14,270 bases of DNA, taken from Aliarcobacter butzleri. Its GTDB lineage: Bacteria > Campylobacterota > Campylobacteria > Campylobacterales > Arcobacteraceae. Location of the stretch: positions 1 to 14,270 of the forward strand of contig JAAYJJ010000022.1 of NCBI GenBank assembly GCA_012522985.1. The letters run 5' to 3'. This document shows, piece by piece, positions 1-6,756 of the stretch. The notes beneath the pieces are model-generated. The model was given only the letters and a program-made list of their open reading frames with translations. It had not been told where the DNA came from and did no database searches. The number at the start of each line of letters is the position of its first letter. The stretch's first letter is position 1. A program made the position numbers and the translations under genes.

Positions 1-281
1 ATAAACTTTGATATAATAGACGGCATCCCTGATATATCAGCTACATATACTGCACTGTTTTTTTCTAAAATATTCTCTTTTTGTGATAAAAGATAATCTT
101 TTAATATATCACTAGTCTCTTTATCACTTTCAAATAAAATCAACTTTGTATCTTCACCTATTTTATGTAGTTTTTCAAACTGATCTACTATCTCTAAGTT
201 ATCTATTTTTGTACCCATTTCTATAGGTGCGGCATGTAATCCCAAAGCAATTATTACTGTTATTAGTAATTTTTTCATCAT
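1..281 (-). CDS. Secreted small protein, N-terminal part (3' end outside window)
   Basis: About 93 codons are visible before the gene leaves the left edge. It opens with two consecutive ATG codons (281-279 and 278-276). A ribosome-binding sequence AAGGAT lies just upstream, which favours the first ATG. The N-terminus MMKKLLITVIIALGLHA looks like a signal peptide with cleavage near residue 17, so the product is probably periplasmic. The mature part contains IDNLEIVDQFEKLHKI and later VADISGMPSIISKF. From memory, a DQF...H start followed by an (A/D)ISGMPS segment marks a short secreted family common in Campylobacterota. It is often labelled 'FAD/FMN-containing dehydrogenase', although I see no flavin-binding motif here. 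The function is unknown. A thioredoxin-like or YtfJ-like fold is possible but not shown by the sequence. Confidence 0.72.
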   Translation of the reverse strand, partial: MMKKLLITVIIALGLHAAPIEMGTKIDNLEIVDQFEKLHKIGEDTKLILFESDKETSDILKDYLLSQKENILEKNSAVYVADISGMPSIISKF

Positions 282-363
282 AATCTATCCTTAAGTTTTT
301 AATAAGTTTTTTTAATGGAAAAATTTTATCAAAATTTCTTTTAATATAGACTGATAAAAAATC
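282..363 (-). promoter_or_regulatory. Intergenic region with possible promoter for the secreted-protein gene
   Basis: This 82-bp gap after mogA is very AT-rich. Read on the minus strand it holds TTTTGATAAAAT around 323-334, a plausible -10 region, about 45 bases before the AAGGAT ribosome-binding sequence of the downstream gene. No clear -35 box or terminator hairpin is visible, so read-through from mogA is also possible. Confidence 0.3.
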
Positions 364-891
364 TTAGCTTTTTGGTCTAAAGGCTTTTATAATATCTTCG
401 TTTGTTTCTAGATATGGTCCATCCATAAGATCCAAACAATAAGGTATAGCTGGAAATACTGCATCAAGACACTCTTTGATTGACTTTGGTTTACCTGGAA
501 GATTTACTATTAGGCTTGTTCCTCTAAGTCCTGCTGTTTGACGTGATAAAATAGCTGTTGGAACATATTGTAAGCTTACACTCCTCATAAGCTCTCCAAA
601 ACCTGGCATCATCCTATCACAAACAGCCTGCGTTGCTTCTGGAGTAACATCTCTAAGCGATGGTCCTGTACCACCTGTTGTTACCACTAAAGAACACTTT
701 TGCTTATCTATCATATCTATTATAGTCTCTTCTATTACTCTTTTATCATCAGGTATAACTCTATAATCTTCTTTCCAAGGACTCTTTAAATAAGAATTTA
801 AAACTTCTATTATTGCTTTACCTGAAATATCATCATACTCACCCTTACTAGCTCTATCACTTATAGTTAGTATTCCTATTTTTGCATCCAT
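364..891 (-). CDS. mogA: Molybdopterin adenylyltransferase MogA
   Basis: The 175-residue product matches the single-domain MoaB/Mog family in length and motifs. MogA adenylylates molybdopterin with ATP in the cytoplasm, before molybdate is inserted by MoeA. Visible landmarks are GILTISDRAS (6-15), the pterin/ATP-binding TTGGTGPS (71-78), MPGFGE (95-100), SRQTAGLRG (116-124) and NLPGKPKS (130-137). Asp49 and Asp81 fall where the E. coli enzyme has its catalytic aspartates (49 and 82 as I recall). The ATG overlaps the stop of the Sua5-like gene by one base (TAATG), and AAGGAT lies just upstream inside that gene, so the two are very likely co-transcribed and translationally coupled. MoaB is the main alternative; the SRQTAG and NLPGKP motifs and the length favour MogA. 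Why it sits behind carB is not evident. Confidence 0.93.
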   Translation of the reverse strand: MDAKIGILTISDRASKGEYDDISGKAIIEVLNSYLKSPWKEDYRVIPDDKRVIEETIIDMIDKQKCSLVVTTGGTGPSLRDVTPEATQAVCDRMMPGFGELMRSVSLQYVPTAILSRQTAGLRGTSLIVNLPGKPKSIKECLDAVFPAIPYCLDLMDGPYLETNEDIIKAFRPKS

Positions 892-1364
892 TATCTAATC
901 CTTTTTATTTTGTGTTGTGTTAATCTATATATTTTTGATGGATTTTGAGTACTAAACTTACTCTCTACTATAATATTAGCCTTATTTCTTGCATACTCTT
1001 CATCAAAACCTTCACCACTTTTATTGGCACTTGTAGAGTATAAACTTTTAAATTTAGATATAAAGTTATAATGTTTTGATTTTTTATCCACAACCCTATA
1101 TGAGTTGTGATTTGGGTAGATAAAAGTAGTTTTAATACTGTTTCGTACTCTTTTTTTATGTATATTTGGTATTCTAGTTAAGCTTTTTAAAGTAGCTAAA
1201 CTATCAAGTTCTTGAAGAATCTTTTTTGATTTATCTCTTTGTTTGCTTTTATATAAAAGCTCTACATCTTTTGATAAAAATCCAACTGTAGTATCTGTTT
1301 GAACCAAGAAAATCTTAGAATCCAAAGTATATGGTACAATAAAACTACTAAATTTATTTGCCAT
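891..1364 (-). CDS. Short Sua5/YciO/YrdC-domain protein (TsaC-like)
   Basis: This 157-residue protein keeps the scattered signature of the Sua5/YrdC fold. It has QTDTTVG (22-28, compare the family PTDTVYG), a basic KSKQRDKSKK (39-48, compare KxRP.K), STSANKSG (110-117), and a C-terminal PSKIYRLTQHKIKRIR that resembles the terminal strand. TsaC and Sua5 make threonylcarbamoyl-AMP from Thr, bicarbonate and ATP for the t6A modification of tRNAs that read ANN codons. The protein is clearly shorter than a typical TsaC of about 185-190 residues, and much of the middle is missing or diverged. Catalytic competence is therefore inferred, not shown. The gene starts 14 bases after the carB stop with no good ribosome-binding site, suggesting coupling to carB, and it overlaps mogA by one base. 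I recall the carB-Sua5 pairing from other Campylobacterota. No tsaB, tsaD or tsaE is in the window. Confidence 0.75.
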   Translation of the reverse strand: MANKFSSFIVPYTLDSKIFLVQTDTTVGFLSKDVELLYKSKQRDKSKKILQELDSLATLKSLTRIPNIHKKRVRNSIKTTFIYPNHNSYRVVDKKSKHYNFISKFKSLYSTSANKSGEGFDEEYARNKANIIVESKFSTQNPSKIYRLTQHKIKRIR

Positions 1365-1378
1365 ATACTTATTTATTC

Positions 1379-4300
1379 TTATTCAGATAAAAACTCTTGT
1401 ATTGATTTGATACTAATACCCTCTTTATTTCTAAGAGCTTTGATAGCCTCAACACTAGCCTTTGCTCCTGCAACAGTTGTAAAATAAGGAACATTCATTC
1501 TAAGAACTGTTCTTCTTATCTCTATACCATCATTTTTAGTTAGAGCTTGATTATCGCTTGTATTTATAGCCATAACTATTTCACCATTTGTAAGATGATC
1601 TGTTATATTTGGTCTTCCTTCGCTTACTTTAAGTACCATTTCGCACTCAATTCCTTGCTCTATCAAAGATCTATATGTTCCGCCTGTTGCAACTACACTA
1701 AAGCCCTCTTCTATCAAACCTCTTGCAAGTTCTGGTGCAAACTCTTTATCCAAATCAGCTAAAGAGATAAATACTTTTCCACCTTTTACTGGTAAGAAGT
1801 TTTTAGCTGCACTTTGACTTTTTGCAAAGCTTATACCAAAGTTATGACTTATACCCATAACTTCACCAGTACTTTTCATCTCTGGTCCTAGTAAAAGATC
1901 CGCACCTGTTAGTTTATTAAAAGGAAAAACTGCCTCTTTTATAGCTATATGTGATTTGAGTTTTGGTTTTAAAACTCCATTTTCTTCCATTACGATATTT
2001 TTATCATAAACTTTAAGTGCATCTTTTAAACTTTGATTAAACATAACTCTTGTAGCAACTTTTGCTAATGGCATACCTGTAGCTTTACTTACAAAAGGAA
2101 CAGTTCTAGATGCTCTTGGATTTACTTCTATAAGATAGATTTTGCCTTTATGAATAGCATATTGTACATTCATAAGCCCTATTACTCCAAGTCCTATAGC
2201 TATCTCTTTTGTTTTTAGCTCTATCTCTTCTACCAAATATGATGGTAAAGAAACAGGTGGCAAAGAACAAGCACTATCACCAGAGTGGATACCTGCTTCT
2301 TCAATATGTTGCATAATACCACCTATATATACATCTTTGCCATCACTTATACAATCAACATCAAGTTCTATTGCTCTATCTAAAAACTTATCTATTAAAA
2401 CAGGAGAGTCATTTGATACTGAAACTGCCTCATCCATATATTGGCTTAGTTCTTCATCATTATATACTATCCTCATAGCTCTACCACCAAGAACAAAAGA
2501 TGGTCTTACAAGCACTGGATACCCTATCTTATTTGCTATAGCTATAGCTTCATCTTTATTTACTGCTGTTCCATTTTCTGGTTGTAAAAGTCCCAATTTA
2601 TCTACAAACGCAGAAAAAAGCTTTCTATCTTCGGCAAGTTCTATCACTTCTGCTGTAGTTCCTATGATTTTTGCACCAATCTCATCTAAACTTTTTGCTA
2701 GTTTTAGAGGTGTTTGTCCACCAAAATGAACTATAATACCATCTGGATCTTCTCTATCTATTACACTTCTTACTCGCTCAAAGTCTATTGGCTCAAAATA
2801 AAGTACATCACTAGTATCATAATCAGTACTTACAGTTTCAGGGTTACAGTTATACATAATAGTCTCTACACCCATTTCACTTAGAGCAAAAGAGGCATGA
2901 ACACAACAATAATCAAACTCTATACCTTGCCCTATTCTATTTGGACCACCACCCAAAATAAGAACTCTCTGTTTTGTTTTCTCTCTTGGTTTTTGAGCTA
3001 TCTTTGTGATATTTGTTGTAGAGTATAGATAAGAATTAAGTGCATCAAACTCCCCTGCACAAGTATCAACTTCATTGTACTCTAAAACTACACCTAAAGC
3101 TTTTCTTGCTTCATATATCTCATTTTCACTTACATTTATAAGTTTAGAGATCATTTTATCACTAAATCCAGCAGCTTTTATCTCTCTTAGTTTTTTCTCA
3201 TCTTTTAAAAGTGCCTTATTAGATGATTTGATCTCATTTTCCATATTATATAAAGTTCTAAATTGAGATAAATACCAAGGATCTATTTTACTAAGTTCAA
3301 AAATCTCCTCATTACTTAGCCCCAATCTTATACCTTGCATAAGATATCTAAGTCTATTTTCATTTCCTCTTCTTATCTCTTTTTTAATAAGTTCCAAATC
3401 ACCACTTATCTCATCAAAACCACAAATTCCCGTCTCTAATGAACAAAGTGCTTTTTGAATAGACTCATTAAATGTTCTTCCCATAGCCATAACTTCACCA
3501 ACACTTTTCATAGATGTTGTAAGCGTACTATCTGCTTTTGGGAATTTTTCAAATGTAAATCTTGGTACTTTTGTTACAACATAATCAACAGCAGGTTCAA
3601 AAGCAGCTACTGTTCCTGTCATATCATTTTTAATCTCATCTAGAGTAAAACCAACTGCCAAAAGTGTAGCAACTTTTGCTATAGGATAACCTGTAGCCTT
3701 TGATGCAAGTGCTGAGCTTCTACTAACTCTTGGATTCATCTCTATTACTATCATTCTTCCATTTTCTGGATTGATAGCAAATTGAACATTACTTCCACCA
3801 GTATCAACTCCTATTTCTCTCAAAATAGCAAAAGATGCATCCCTCATATGTTGATACTCTTTATCTGTCAAAGTAAGTGCTGGAGCTATAGTTATACTAT
3901 CACCTGTGTGAACACCCATAGGATCTAGGTTTTCTATAGAACAAACTATAATACAGTTATTATTTTTGTCCCTGATTACCTCCATCTCATACTCTTTCCA
4001 GCCTAAAAGTGATTCCATTATCTCTATTTCACCTATAGGAGAGGCATTAAGTCCTGCTTCGGCTAGAGTCTTAAACTCTTCCATATTATAAGCTACGCCA
4101 CTTCCCCCACCAGCTAGTGTAAAAGATGCTCTACTTATAAGAGGAAATCCTAACTCTTTTGCTATTTTTATAGCTTCTTCTAGATTATAAGCGTTTGCAC
4201 TTTTTGGTAAATCCATACCTATTTTTTTCATAGCCTCTGCAAAAAGATGTCTATCTTCACCTTTTTTGATAGCTTCTGGCCTAACACCCAAAAACTCTAT

Positions 4301-4630
4301 ACCATCAAGCATACCTTTATCATACATAGAGATTGCAACATTTAGTGCTGTTTGCCCTCCCATAGTTGGTAGTACTGCATCAATTTTTTCTTGTTTGATT
4401 ATTTTCTCAACTACCTCTTCGGTGATAGGTTCGATATAAGTTTTATCCGCAAATTCTGGATCAGTCATAATAGTAGCTGGGTTTGAGTTTATCAAAACCA
4501 CTCTATACCCAAGCTCTTTCAATGTTTTTGTAGCTTGTGTACCACTATAATCAAACTCACATGCTTGTCCTATAACTATTGGGCCTGAACCAATTATCAG
4601 AATTGACTTTATATCTTCTCTTTTTGGCAT
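1379..4630 (-). CDS. carB: Carbamoyl-phosphate synthase large subunit
   Basis: At 1083 residues this is a full-length CarB. With CarA, which is not in the window, it makes carbamoyl phosphate from glutamine, bicarbonate and two ATP, feeding pyrimidine and arginine synthesis. Two homologous ATP-grasp halves are visible. The first carries [17 protein letters not shown] (14-30) and [12 protein letters not shown] (297-308). The second starts near residue 555 with [19 protein letters not shown] and carries [18 protein letters not shown]. Between them lies the helical oligomerisation region (about 405-545). The last ~140 residues, with ATGGTYRSL and [11 protein letters not shown], form the MGS-like allosteric domain, which in E. 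coli binds UMP, IMP or ornithine. The ATG has an excellent ribosome-binding site (AGAGGAA, about 6 bases away) and its own TATAAT box. No frame disruption is seen. It heads a run with the Sua5-like gene and mogA. Confidence 0.98.
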   Translation of the reverse strand: MPKREDIKSILIIGSGPIVIGQACEFDYSGTQATKTLKELGYRVVLINSNPATIMTDPEFADKTYIEPITEEVVEKIIKQEKIDAVLPTMGGQTALNVAISMYDKGMLDGIEFLGVRPEAIKKGEDRHLFAEAMKKIGMDLPKSANAYNLEEAIKIAKELGFPLISRASFTLAGGGSGVAYNMEEFKTLAEAGLNASPIGEIEIMESLLGWKEYEMEVIRDKNNNCIIVCSIENLDPMGVHTGDSITIAPALTLTDKEYQHMRDASFAILREIGVDTGGSNVQFAINPENGRMIVIEMNPRVSRSSALASKATGYPIAKVATLLAVGFTLDEIKNDMTGTVAAFEPAVDYVVTKVPRFTFEKFPKADSTLTTSMKSVGEVMAMGRTFNESIQKALCSLETGICGFDEISGDLELIKKEIRRGNENRLRYLMQGIRLGLSNEEIFELSKIDPWYLSQFRTLYNMENEIKSSNKALLKDEKKLREIKAAGFSDKMISKLINVSENEIYEARKALGVVLEYNEVDTCAGEFDALNSYLYSTTNITKIAQKPREKTKQRVLILGGGPNRIGQGIEFDYCCVHASFALSEMGVETIMYNCNPETVSTDYDTSDVLYFEPIDFERVRSVIDREDPDGIIVHFGGQTPLKLAKSLDEIGAKIIGTTAEVIELAEDRKLFSAFVDKLGLLQPENGTAVNKDEAIAIANKIGYPVLVRPSFVLGGRAMRIVYNDEELSQYMDEAVSVSNDSPVLIDKFLDRAIELDVDCISDGKDVYIGGIMQHIEEAGIHSGDSACSLPPVSLPSYLVEEIELKTKEIAIGLGVIGLMNVQYAIHKGKIYLIEVNPRASRTVPFVSKATGMPLAKVATRVMFNQSLKDALKVYDKNIVMEENGVLKPKLKSHIAIKEAVFPFNKLTGADLLLGPEMKSTGEVMGISHNFGISFAKSQSAAKNFLPVKGGKVFISLADLDKEFAPELARGLIEEGFSVVATGGTYRSLIEQGIECEMVLKVSEGRPNITDHLTNGEIVMAINTSDNQALTKNDGIEIRRTVLRMNVPYFTTVAGAKASVEAIKALRNKEGISIKSIQEFLSE

Positions 4631-4692
4631 ATAAATTCCTCTTTTTATTTACAAAATTTTGAGATTATATCAATTTTGGACTTAAAAAAATG
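4631..4692 (-). promoter_or_regulatory. carB promoter region
   Basis: The 62-bp gap before carB holds a perfect TATAAT (4669-4664, minus strand), giving a predicted start near 4657 and a leader of about 27 bases with AGAGGAA before the ATG. The -35 region is only T-rich, as is common in Campylobacterota. The -10 box lies between short inverted repeats, CAAAATT (4652-4658) and AATTTTG (4672-4678). These could be an operator or a chance result of AT-richness. Confidence 0.55.
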
Positions 4693-4896
4693 TTAATTAA
4701 CTTTCCTTTTAATATATGATTTTAAAGATTGATATTTCTCACCTATATACTCAAAAAAATCACCATTATGTTCATCTTCTACTTCTTGGGCTGTTGAAGC
4801 AGCTGATACTGCCGTACCAGCTAACATAAGTTCCCCAACACAACCATTAAATGTAAATAAACTTACAAATAACACCAAAAATAAACTTTTTTTCAT
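4693..4896 (-). CDS. Small putative lipoprotein
   Basis: The predicted product is 67 residues. The N-terminus MKKSLFLVLFVSLFTFNGC looks like a lipoprotein signal: a lysine pair, a hydrophobic stretch, then Cys19 after FNG. Phe at -3 and Asn at -2 make the lipobox weaker than the classic LAGC. Next comes a small-residue stretch (ELMLAGTAVSAASTAQ), then an acidic segment (EVEDEHNGDFFEYIGE) and a basic tail (KSYIKRKVN). The frame stays open to 4971, but I chose the ATG at 4896. It starts the signal sequence, has GGAT about 8 bases upstream, and follows the E1-like gene's stop by one base; the longer version would overlap that gene by 74 bases. I do not recognise the family. It appears co-transcribed with the xseB group and may be an envelope protein of unknown role. 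Confidence 0.65.
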   Translation of the reverse strand: MKKSLFLVLFVSLFTFNGCVGELMLAGTAVSAASTAQEVEDEHNGDFFEYIGEKYQSLKSYIKRKVN

Positions 4897-4897
4897 A

Positions 4898-5598
4898 TTA
4901 TAATCCAAACTTTTGAAGACAAAAATCGCCATCTTGATCATAATAACAATAATAAAGCTTATCTTTTGCAACTTTATAGTTTGCTAGATATCTCAAAGCT
5001 ATATTTGCCTGAATAGATGCAATTTGCATTACAATAGGTGCTGTAATGCCTTTTGGAGTACGATTATTTATTTGAAATATAGACTCAAAAGAGATATTTT
5101 CAAATAAACAGACATAACCATGAAACTCCTCAACACTACCATAAAGCCAAGATGTTTTTACACTTTTTGCAAAACTATCTATCATAGCTCTTGTTGGAAG
5201 GTTATCTGTAGCATCTATTATTAAATCATATTTTACTCTTTTTTTCATAGAGTCATACTCTTTAATAAAGCTTTGCAAATCAATATCATAAGAGTTTACT
5301 TCAACATAAGGATTTCTTGAAACTATAGTTTGCTTTAAGACTTCACACTTTTCTTACCTACATCATCAAGCTCAAAGGCTATTTGTCTATGAAGGTTGTG
5401 ATAACTTACTTCATCAAAGTCAAGTAAATCAATCCTACCTACTCCACTTCCACCAAGAGCTATCCCCAAACTACATCCAAGCCCACCACTACCAACAATC
5501 AGCACACTCTTATGTAACAAAGACTTTTGAACTTCCAAACCCCAAAGCTCTATTTGTCTTTTGAAGTATCTATCACAACTATTTACTACAACTTGCAT
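4898..5598 (-). pseudogene. ThiF/MoeB/HesA-family E1-like protein, frameshifted
   Basis: The family adenylates the C-terminal Gly-Gly of small ubiquitin-like sulfur carriers such as ThiS or MoaD. The frame from 5598 shows RYFKRQIELWG, the ATP-binding GSGGLG, and FDEVSYHNLHRQ, then stops at 5337-5335 soon after DDVGKKS. The rest continues at once in another frame as VLKQTIVSRNPYVEV, followed by LIIDATDN and GITAPIVMQIASIQANIALRYL, ending at 4898. Adding one A to the A4 run (T4 at 5349-5352 on the plus strand) restores a single frame reading GKKKCEVLKQT, a normal family sequence, and a product of about 233 residues. No CxxC zinc pair is seen, unlike typical MoeB or ThiF. The start is the ATG at 5598, preceded by GGAAA; a TTG at 5610 is an alternative. 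The gene overlaps the peptidase gene by 13 bases. The cause may be a true mutation or a sequencing error. Confidence 0.85.
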
Positions 5599-6218
5599 CT
5601 TTGTTTCCAATCAAACATATACTGCTCAATATAAGCATAAAACTCTTTGCTATGATTTGGATGTGTTAAATGTGCCAATTCATGCAAAACTACATACTCT
5701 ATAAAAGCTAAAGGCTTTTTTATAAGCTCACTATTTAGGTTGATACCTGCTTTTAGATAGTTACAACTACCCCATCTTGAACTCATCTTCTTTATTCTAA
5801 CATAATTTATATTTTTTTGCACTAAAATAGAGTAGTTTTTTACAATCTCACCCAATAAACTCTTAGCACTACTACTTAAAAAACTCTCTATTAGCCTCTT
5901 TTGATACTCTTTTGTATCTTTTTTTACATAAAGTACTAAATACTCTTTATCAAACTCTACCTTATCTTCTTTTGATATAATTGATTTGATTTTATATTTT
6001 TTACCCAAAAACAAAACTTCATTTTCAGCTAAAACACCCTCTTCTTGTTTGGTTTTTAACTGCTTAATCTTATGCTCTATCCAAGATTGTTTGGATTTTA
6101 TAAGAGTATCTATATAGTGTTTTGATACATTTTTGGGTACACTCACTCTTACTTCAAGTGTTGGATAGATTCTAATATAGCTATTTTTTATCTCTTTTTT
6201 AACTATATTTATCTTCAT
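5586..6218 (-). CDS. YgjP-like zinc metallopeptidase domain protein (DUF45, M48-like)
   Basis: The 210-residue protein has the hallmark of the YgjP-like (DUF45) family: MSSRWGSCN (145-153) followed by HELAHLTHPNHSKEFY (179-194). His179, Glu180 and His183 form the HExxH zinc site, and His189 is the likely third ligand. The N-terminal half is lysine-rich and beta-like, with the segment YIDTLIKSKQSWIEHKI (35-51) typical of the family. There is no signal peptide or membrane segment, so it should be cytosolic. The family's substrates are unknown to me; it is related to SprT and WLM peptidases. The ATG overlaps the xseB stop by one base (TAATG) and has no separate ribosome-binding site, which indicates translational coupling. 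Its 3' end overlaps the E1-like gene by 13 bases. Confidence 0.88.
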   Translation of the reverse strand: MKINIVKKEIKNSYIRIYPTLEVRVSVPKNVSKHYIDTLIKSKQSWIEHKIKQLKTKQEEGVLAENEVLFLGKKYKIKSIISKEDKVEFDKEYLVLYVKKDTKEYQKRLIESFLSSSAKSLLGEIVKNYSILVQKNINYVRIKKMSSRWGSCNYLKAGINLNSELIKKPLAFIEYVVLHELAHLTHPNHSKEFYAYIEQYMFDWKQRCKL

Positions 6219-6418
6219 TATATATTAGATGGTTTACTTAATACTTCAAACTCTAGCTTTGCTTTTTCTAACATATTTGATGCCTCTTGTAGCTCTTTTA
6301 AACCCATTTTATATATCTCTACACCTTTTGTTAATGGTAACTCTGGATTAGTCAATTCTTGTAATAAAACTTTGGCTTTTTCTATTTTTTGTTCAAACGA
6401 TACACTCTCTTGACTCAT
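6218..6418 (-). CDS. xseB: Exodeoxyribonuclease VII small subunit
   Basis: This 66-residue protein matches XseB in size and pattern: SFEQKIEKAKVLLQELTNPELPL, then TKGVEIYKMGLKELQEASNMLEKAKLEFEVL. The heptad-like helices form the two-helix hairpin seen in the family. Several XseB chains assemble on XseA to form exonuclease VII, which degrades single-stranded DNA. XseA is not in the window. The ATG is preceded by AAGGAAAAAG, a good ribosome-binding site, and by a recognisable promoter. It is the first gene of the run xseB, YgjP-like, E1-like, lipoprotein. Confidence 0.9.
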   Translation of the reverse strand: MSQESVSFEQKIEKAKVLLQELTNPELPLTKGVEIYKMGLKELQEASNMLEKAKLEFEVLSKPSNI

Positions 6419-6442
6419 CTTTTTCCTTAAATATTATATTGT

Positions 6443-6479
6443 TTTGTATTATTCTATCATCTTTATGATTAATTGTAAA
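6443..6479 (-). promoter_or_regulatory. Predicted sigma-70 promoter for the xseB run
   Basis: Read on the minus strand, TTTACA (6479-6474) is separated by exactly 17 bases from TAGAAT (6456-6451), predicting a start near 6444. That leaves a leader of about 25 bases containing AAGGA before the xseB ATG. This is the best-formed promoter in the window. The -35 box lies a few bases from the left heptad array. Confidence 0.6.
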
Positions 6480-6486
6480 GAGTGTC

Positions 6487-6521
6487 AATAGTCAATAGCT
6501 GTTAGTCGATAGCACATAGTG
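6487..6521 (-). repeat. Left heptad array, five units
   Basis: On the minus strand the CTA core recurs every 7 bases: CACTATG, TGCTATC, GACTAAC, AGCTATT, GACTATT. The consensus RRCTAWN matches the right array but is reverse-complemented relative to it on the chromosome. Confidence 0.7.
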
Positions 6522-6538
6522 TTAGGATTTTTTTGGAA

Positions 6539-6556
6539 GTGACAATTTATTGTCAC
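6539..6556. promoter_or_regulatory. 18-bp perfect palindrome, possible operator
   Basis: GTGACAAT-TT-ATTGTCAC has two perfect 8-bp arms around a two-base centre. On the minus strand it follows directly on a TATAAT box (6564-6559), so it would cover the start point of a second possible xseB promoter. A dimeric repressor site is one reading. No U-tract follows, so a terminator is unlikely. Confidence 0.5.
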
Positions 6557-6647
6557 CTATTATATAAGACACTCTCTCTTTGTTTGTTTTGTAGGTATAA
6601 AAAATAATAAAAGTTAAAATATATAATATGAGTTTCTTATAGTTTTG

Positions 6648-6665
6648 GTAAGGTTGAAACCTTAC
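6648..6665. repeat. Second 18-bp palindrome / hairpin
   Basis: GTAAGGTT-GA-AACCTTAC has the same geometry as the palindrome at 6539 (8-bp arms, two-base centre) but a different sequence. As RNA it could fold as a 7-bp stem with a four-base loop. It lies 90 bases downstream of metX without a U-tract, so it is at best a weak terminator. It abuts the right heptad array exactly. Confidence 0.5.
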
Positions 6666-6756
6666 TTCCTAGTACTTAACTCCTAAGACTATTTACTATT
6701 TACTATAGACTAACAACTAATGACTATAGACCATTGACTAAAAACTATCAACTATT
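6666..6756 (+). repeat. Right heptad array, about 13 units
   Basis: From 6687 the sequence divides evenly into ten 7-mers: GACTATT, TACTATT, TACTATA, GACTAAC, AACTAAT, GACTATA, GACCATT, GACTAAA, AACTATC, AACTATT. Three degenerate units precede them (6666-6686). The consensus is DACTAWN. The last unit overlaps two bases of the metX stop codon. Confidence 0.75.

Larger units (their letters stand above)
6419..6754. repeat. Gene-free interval with inverted heptad arrays and two palindromes
   Basis: This 336-bp interval between metX and xseB has no credible coding frame. Its order on the plus strand is: the xseB promoter (6443-6479), a left array of heptads (6487-6521), a palindrome (6539-6556), about 91 bp of AT-rich DNA, a second palindrome (6648-6665), then a right array of heptads (6666-6756) that runs into the metX stop codon. 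The two arrays are in opposite orientation. The layout suggests a repeat element rather than an ordinary intergenic spacer. I do not recognise a named family. Confidence 0.65.

Noticed and set aside
2337..2729. Plus-strand open frames opposite carB, and similar ones opposite guaB, gatA, metX and rpsD
   Set aside because: They lie inside strongly conserved minus-strand genes, have low-complexity or unfamiliar translations and lack start signals. They are antisense shadows.
4897..4971. Longer start for the small lipoprotein (92 residues)
   Set aside because: The extension lies on top of the E1-like coding sequence, puts 25 residues before a good signal peptide, and has no better ribosome-binding site than the ATG at 4896.
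4898..5278. The second half of the E1-like gene as a separate 126-residue protein starting at MQSFIKEYD
   Set aside because: The homologous sequence begins about 20 codons earlier (VLKQTIVSRNPYVEV...) with no start codon or ribosome-binding site, and it continues the first half. It is the same gene after a frameshift.
5335..5360. Programmed -1 ribosomal frameshift joining the two halves
   Set aside because: The required shift is -1, but no X XXY YYZ slippery heptamer lies in the right phase and no strong downstream structure is seen. A simple indel in the A run explains it better.
6433..6438. TATAAT as the xseB -10 box
   Set aside because: It is so close to the ATG that transcription would start at or after the ribosome-binding site. 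The TTTACA-17-TAGAAT pair upstream fits better.
6539..6556. The palindrome as a Rho-independent terminator of metX
   Set aside because: On the minus strand it is followed by an A-rich rather than U-rich tract, and it lies about 200 bases past the metX stop.
6487..6756. The heptad region as a CRISPR array or tRNA/ncRNA gene
   Set aside because: There are no spacers between units, no repeat of CRISPR length, no nearby cas genes, and no cloverleaf-like structure. The units are contiguous 7-mers.
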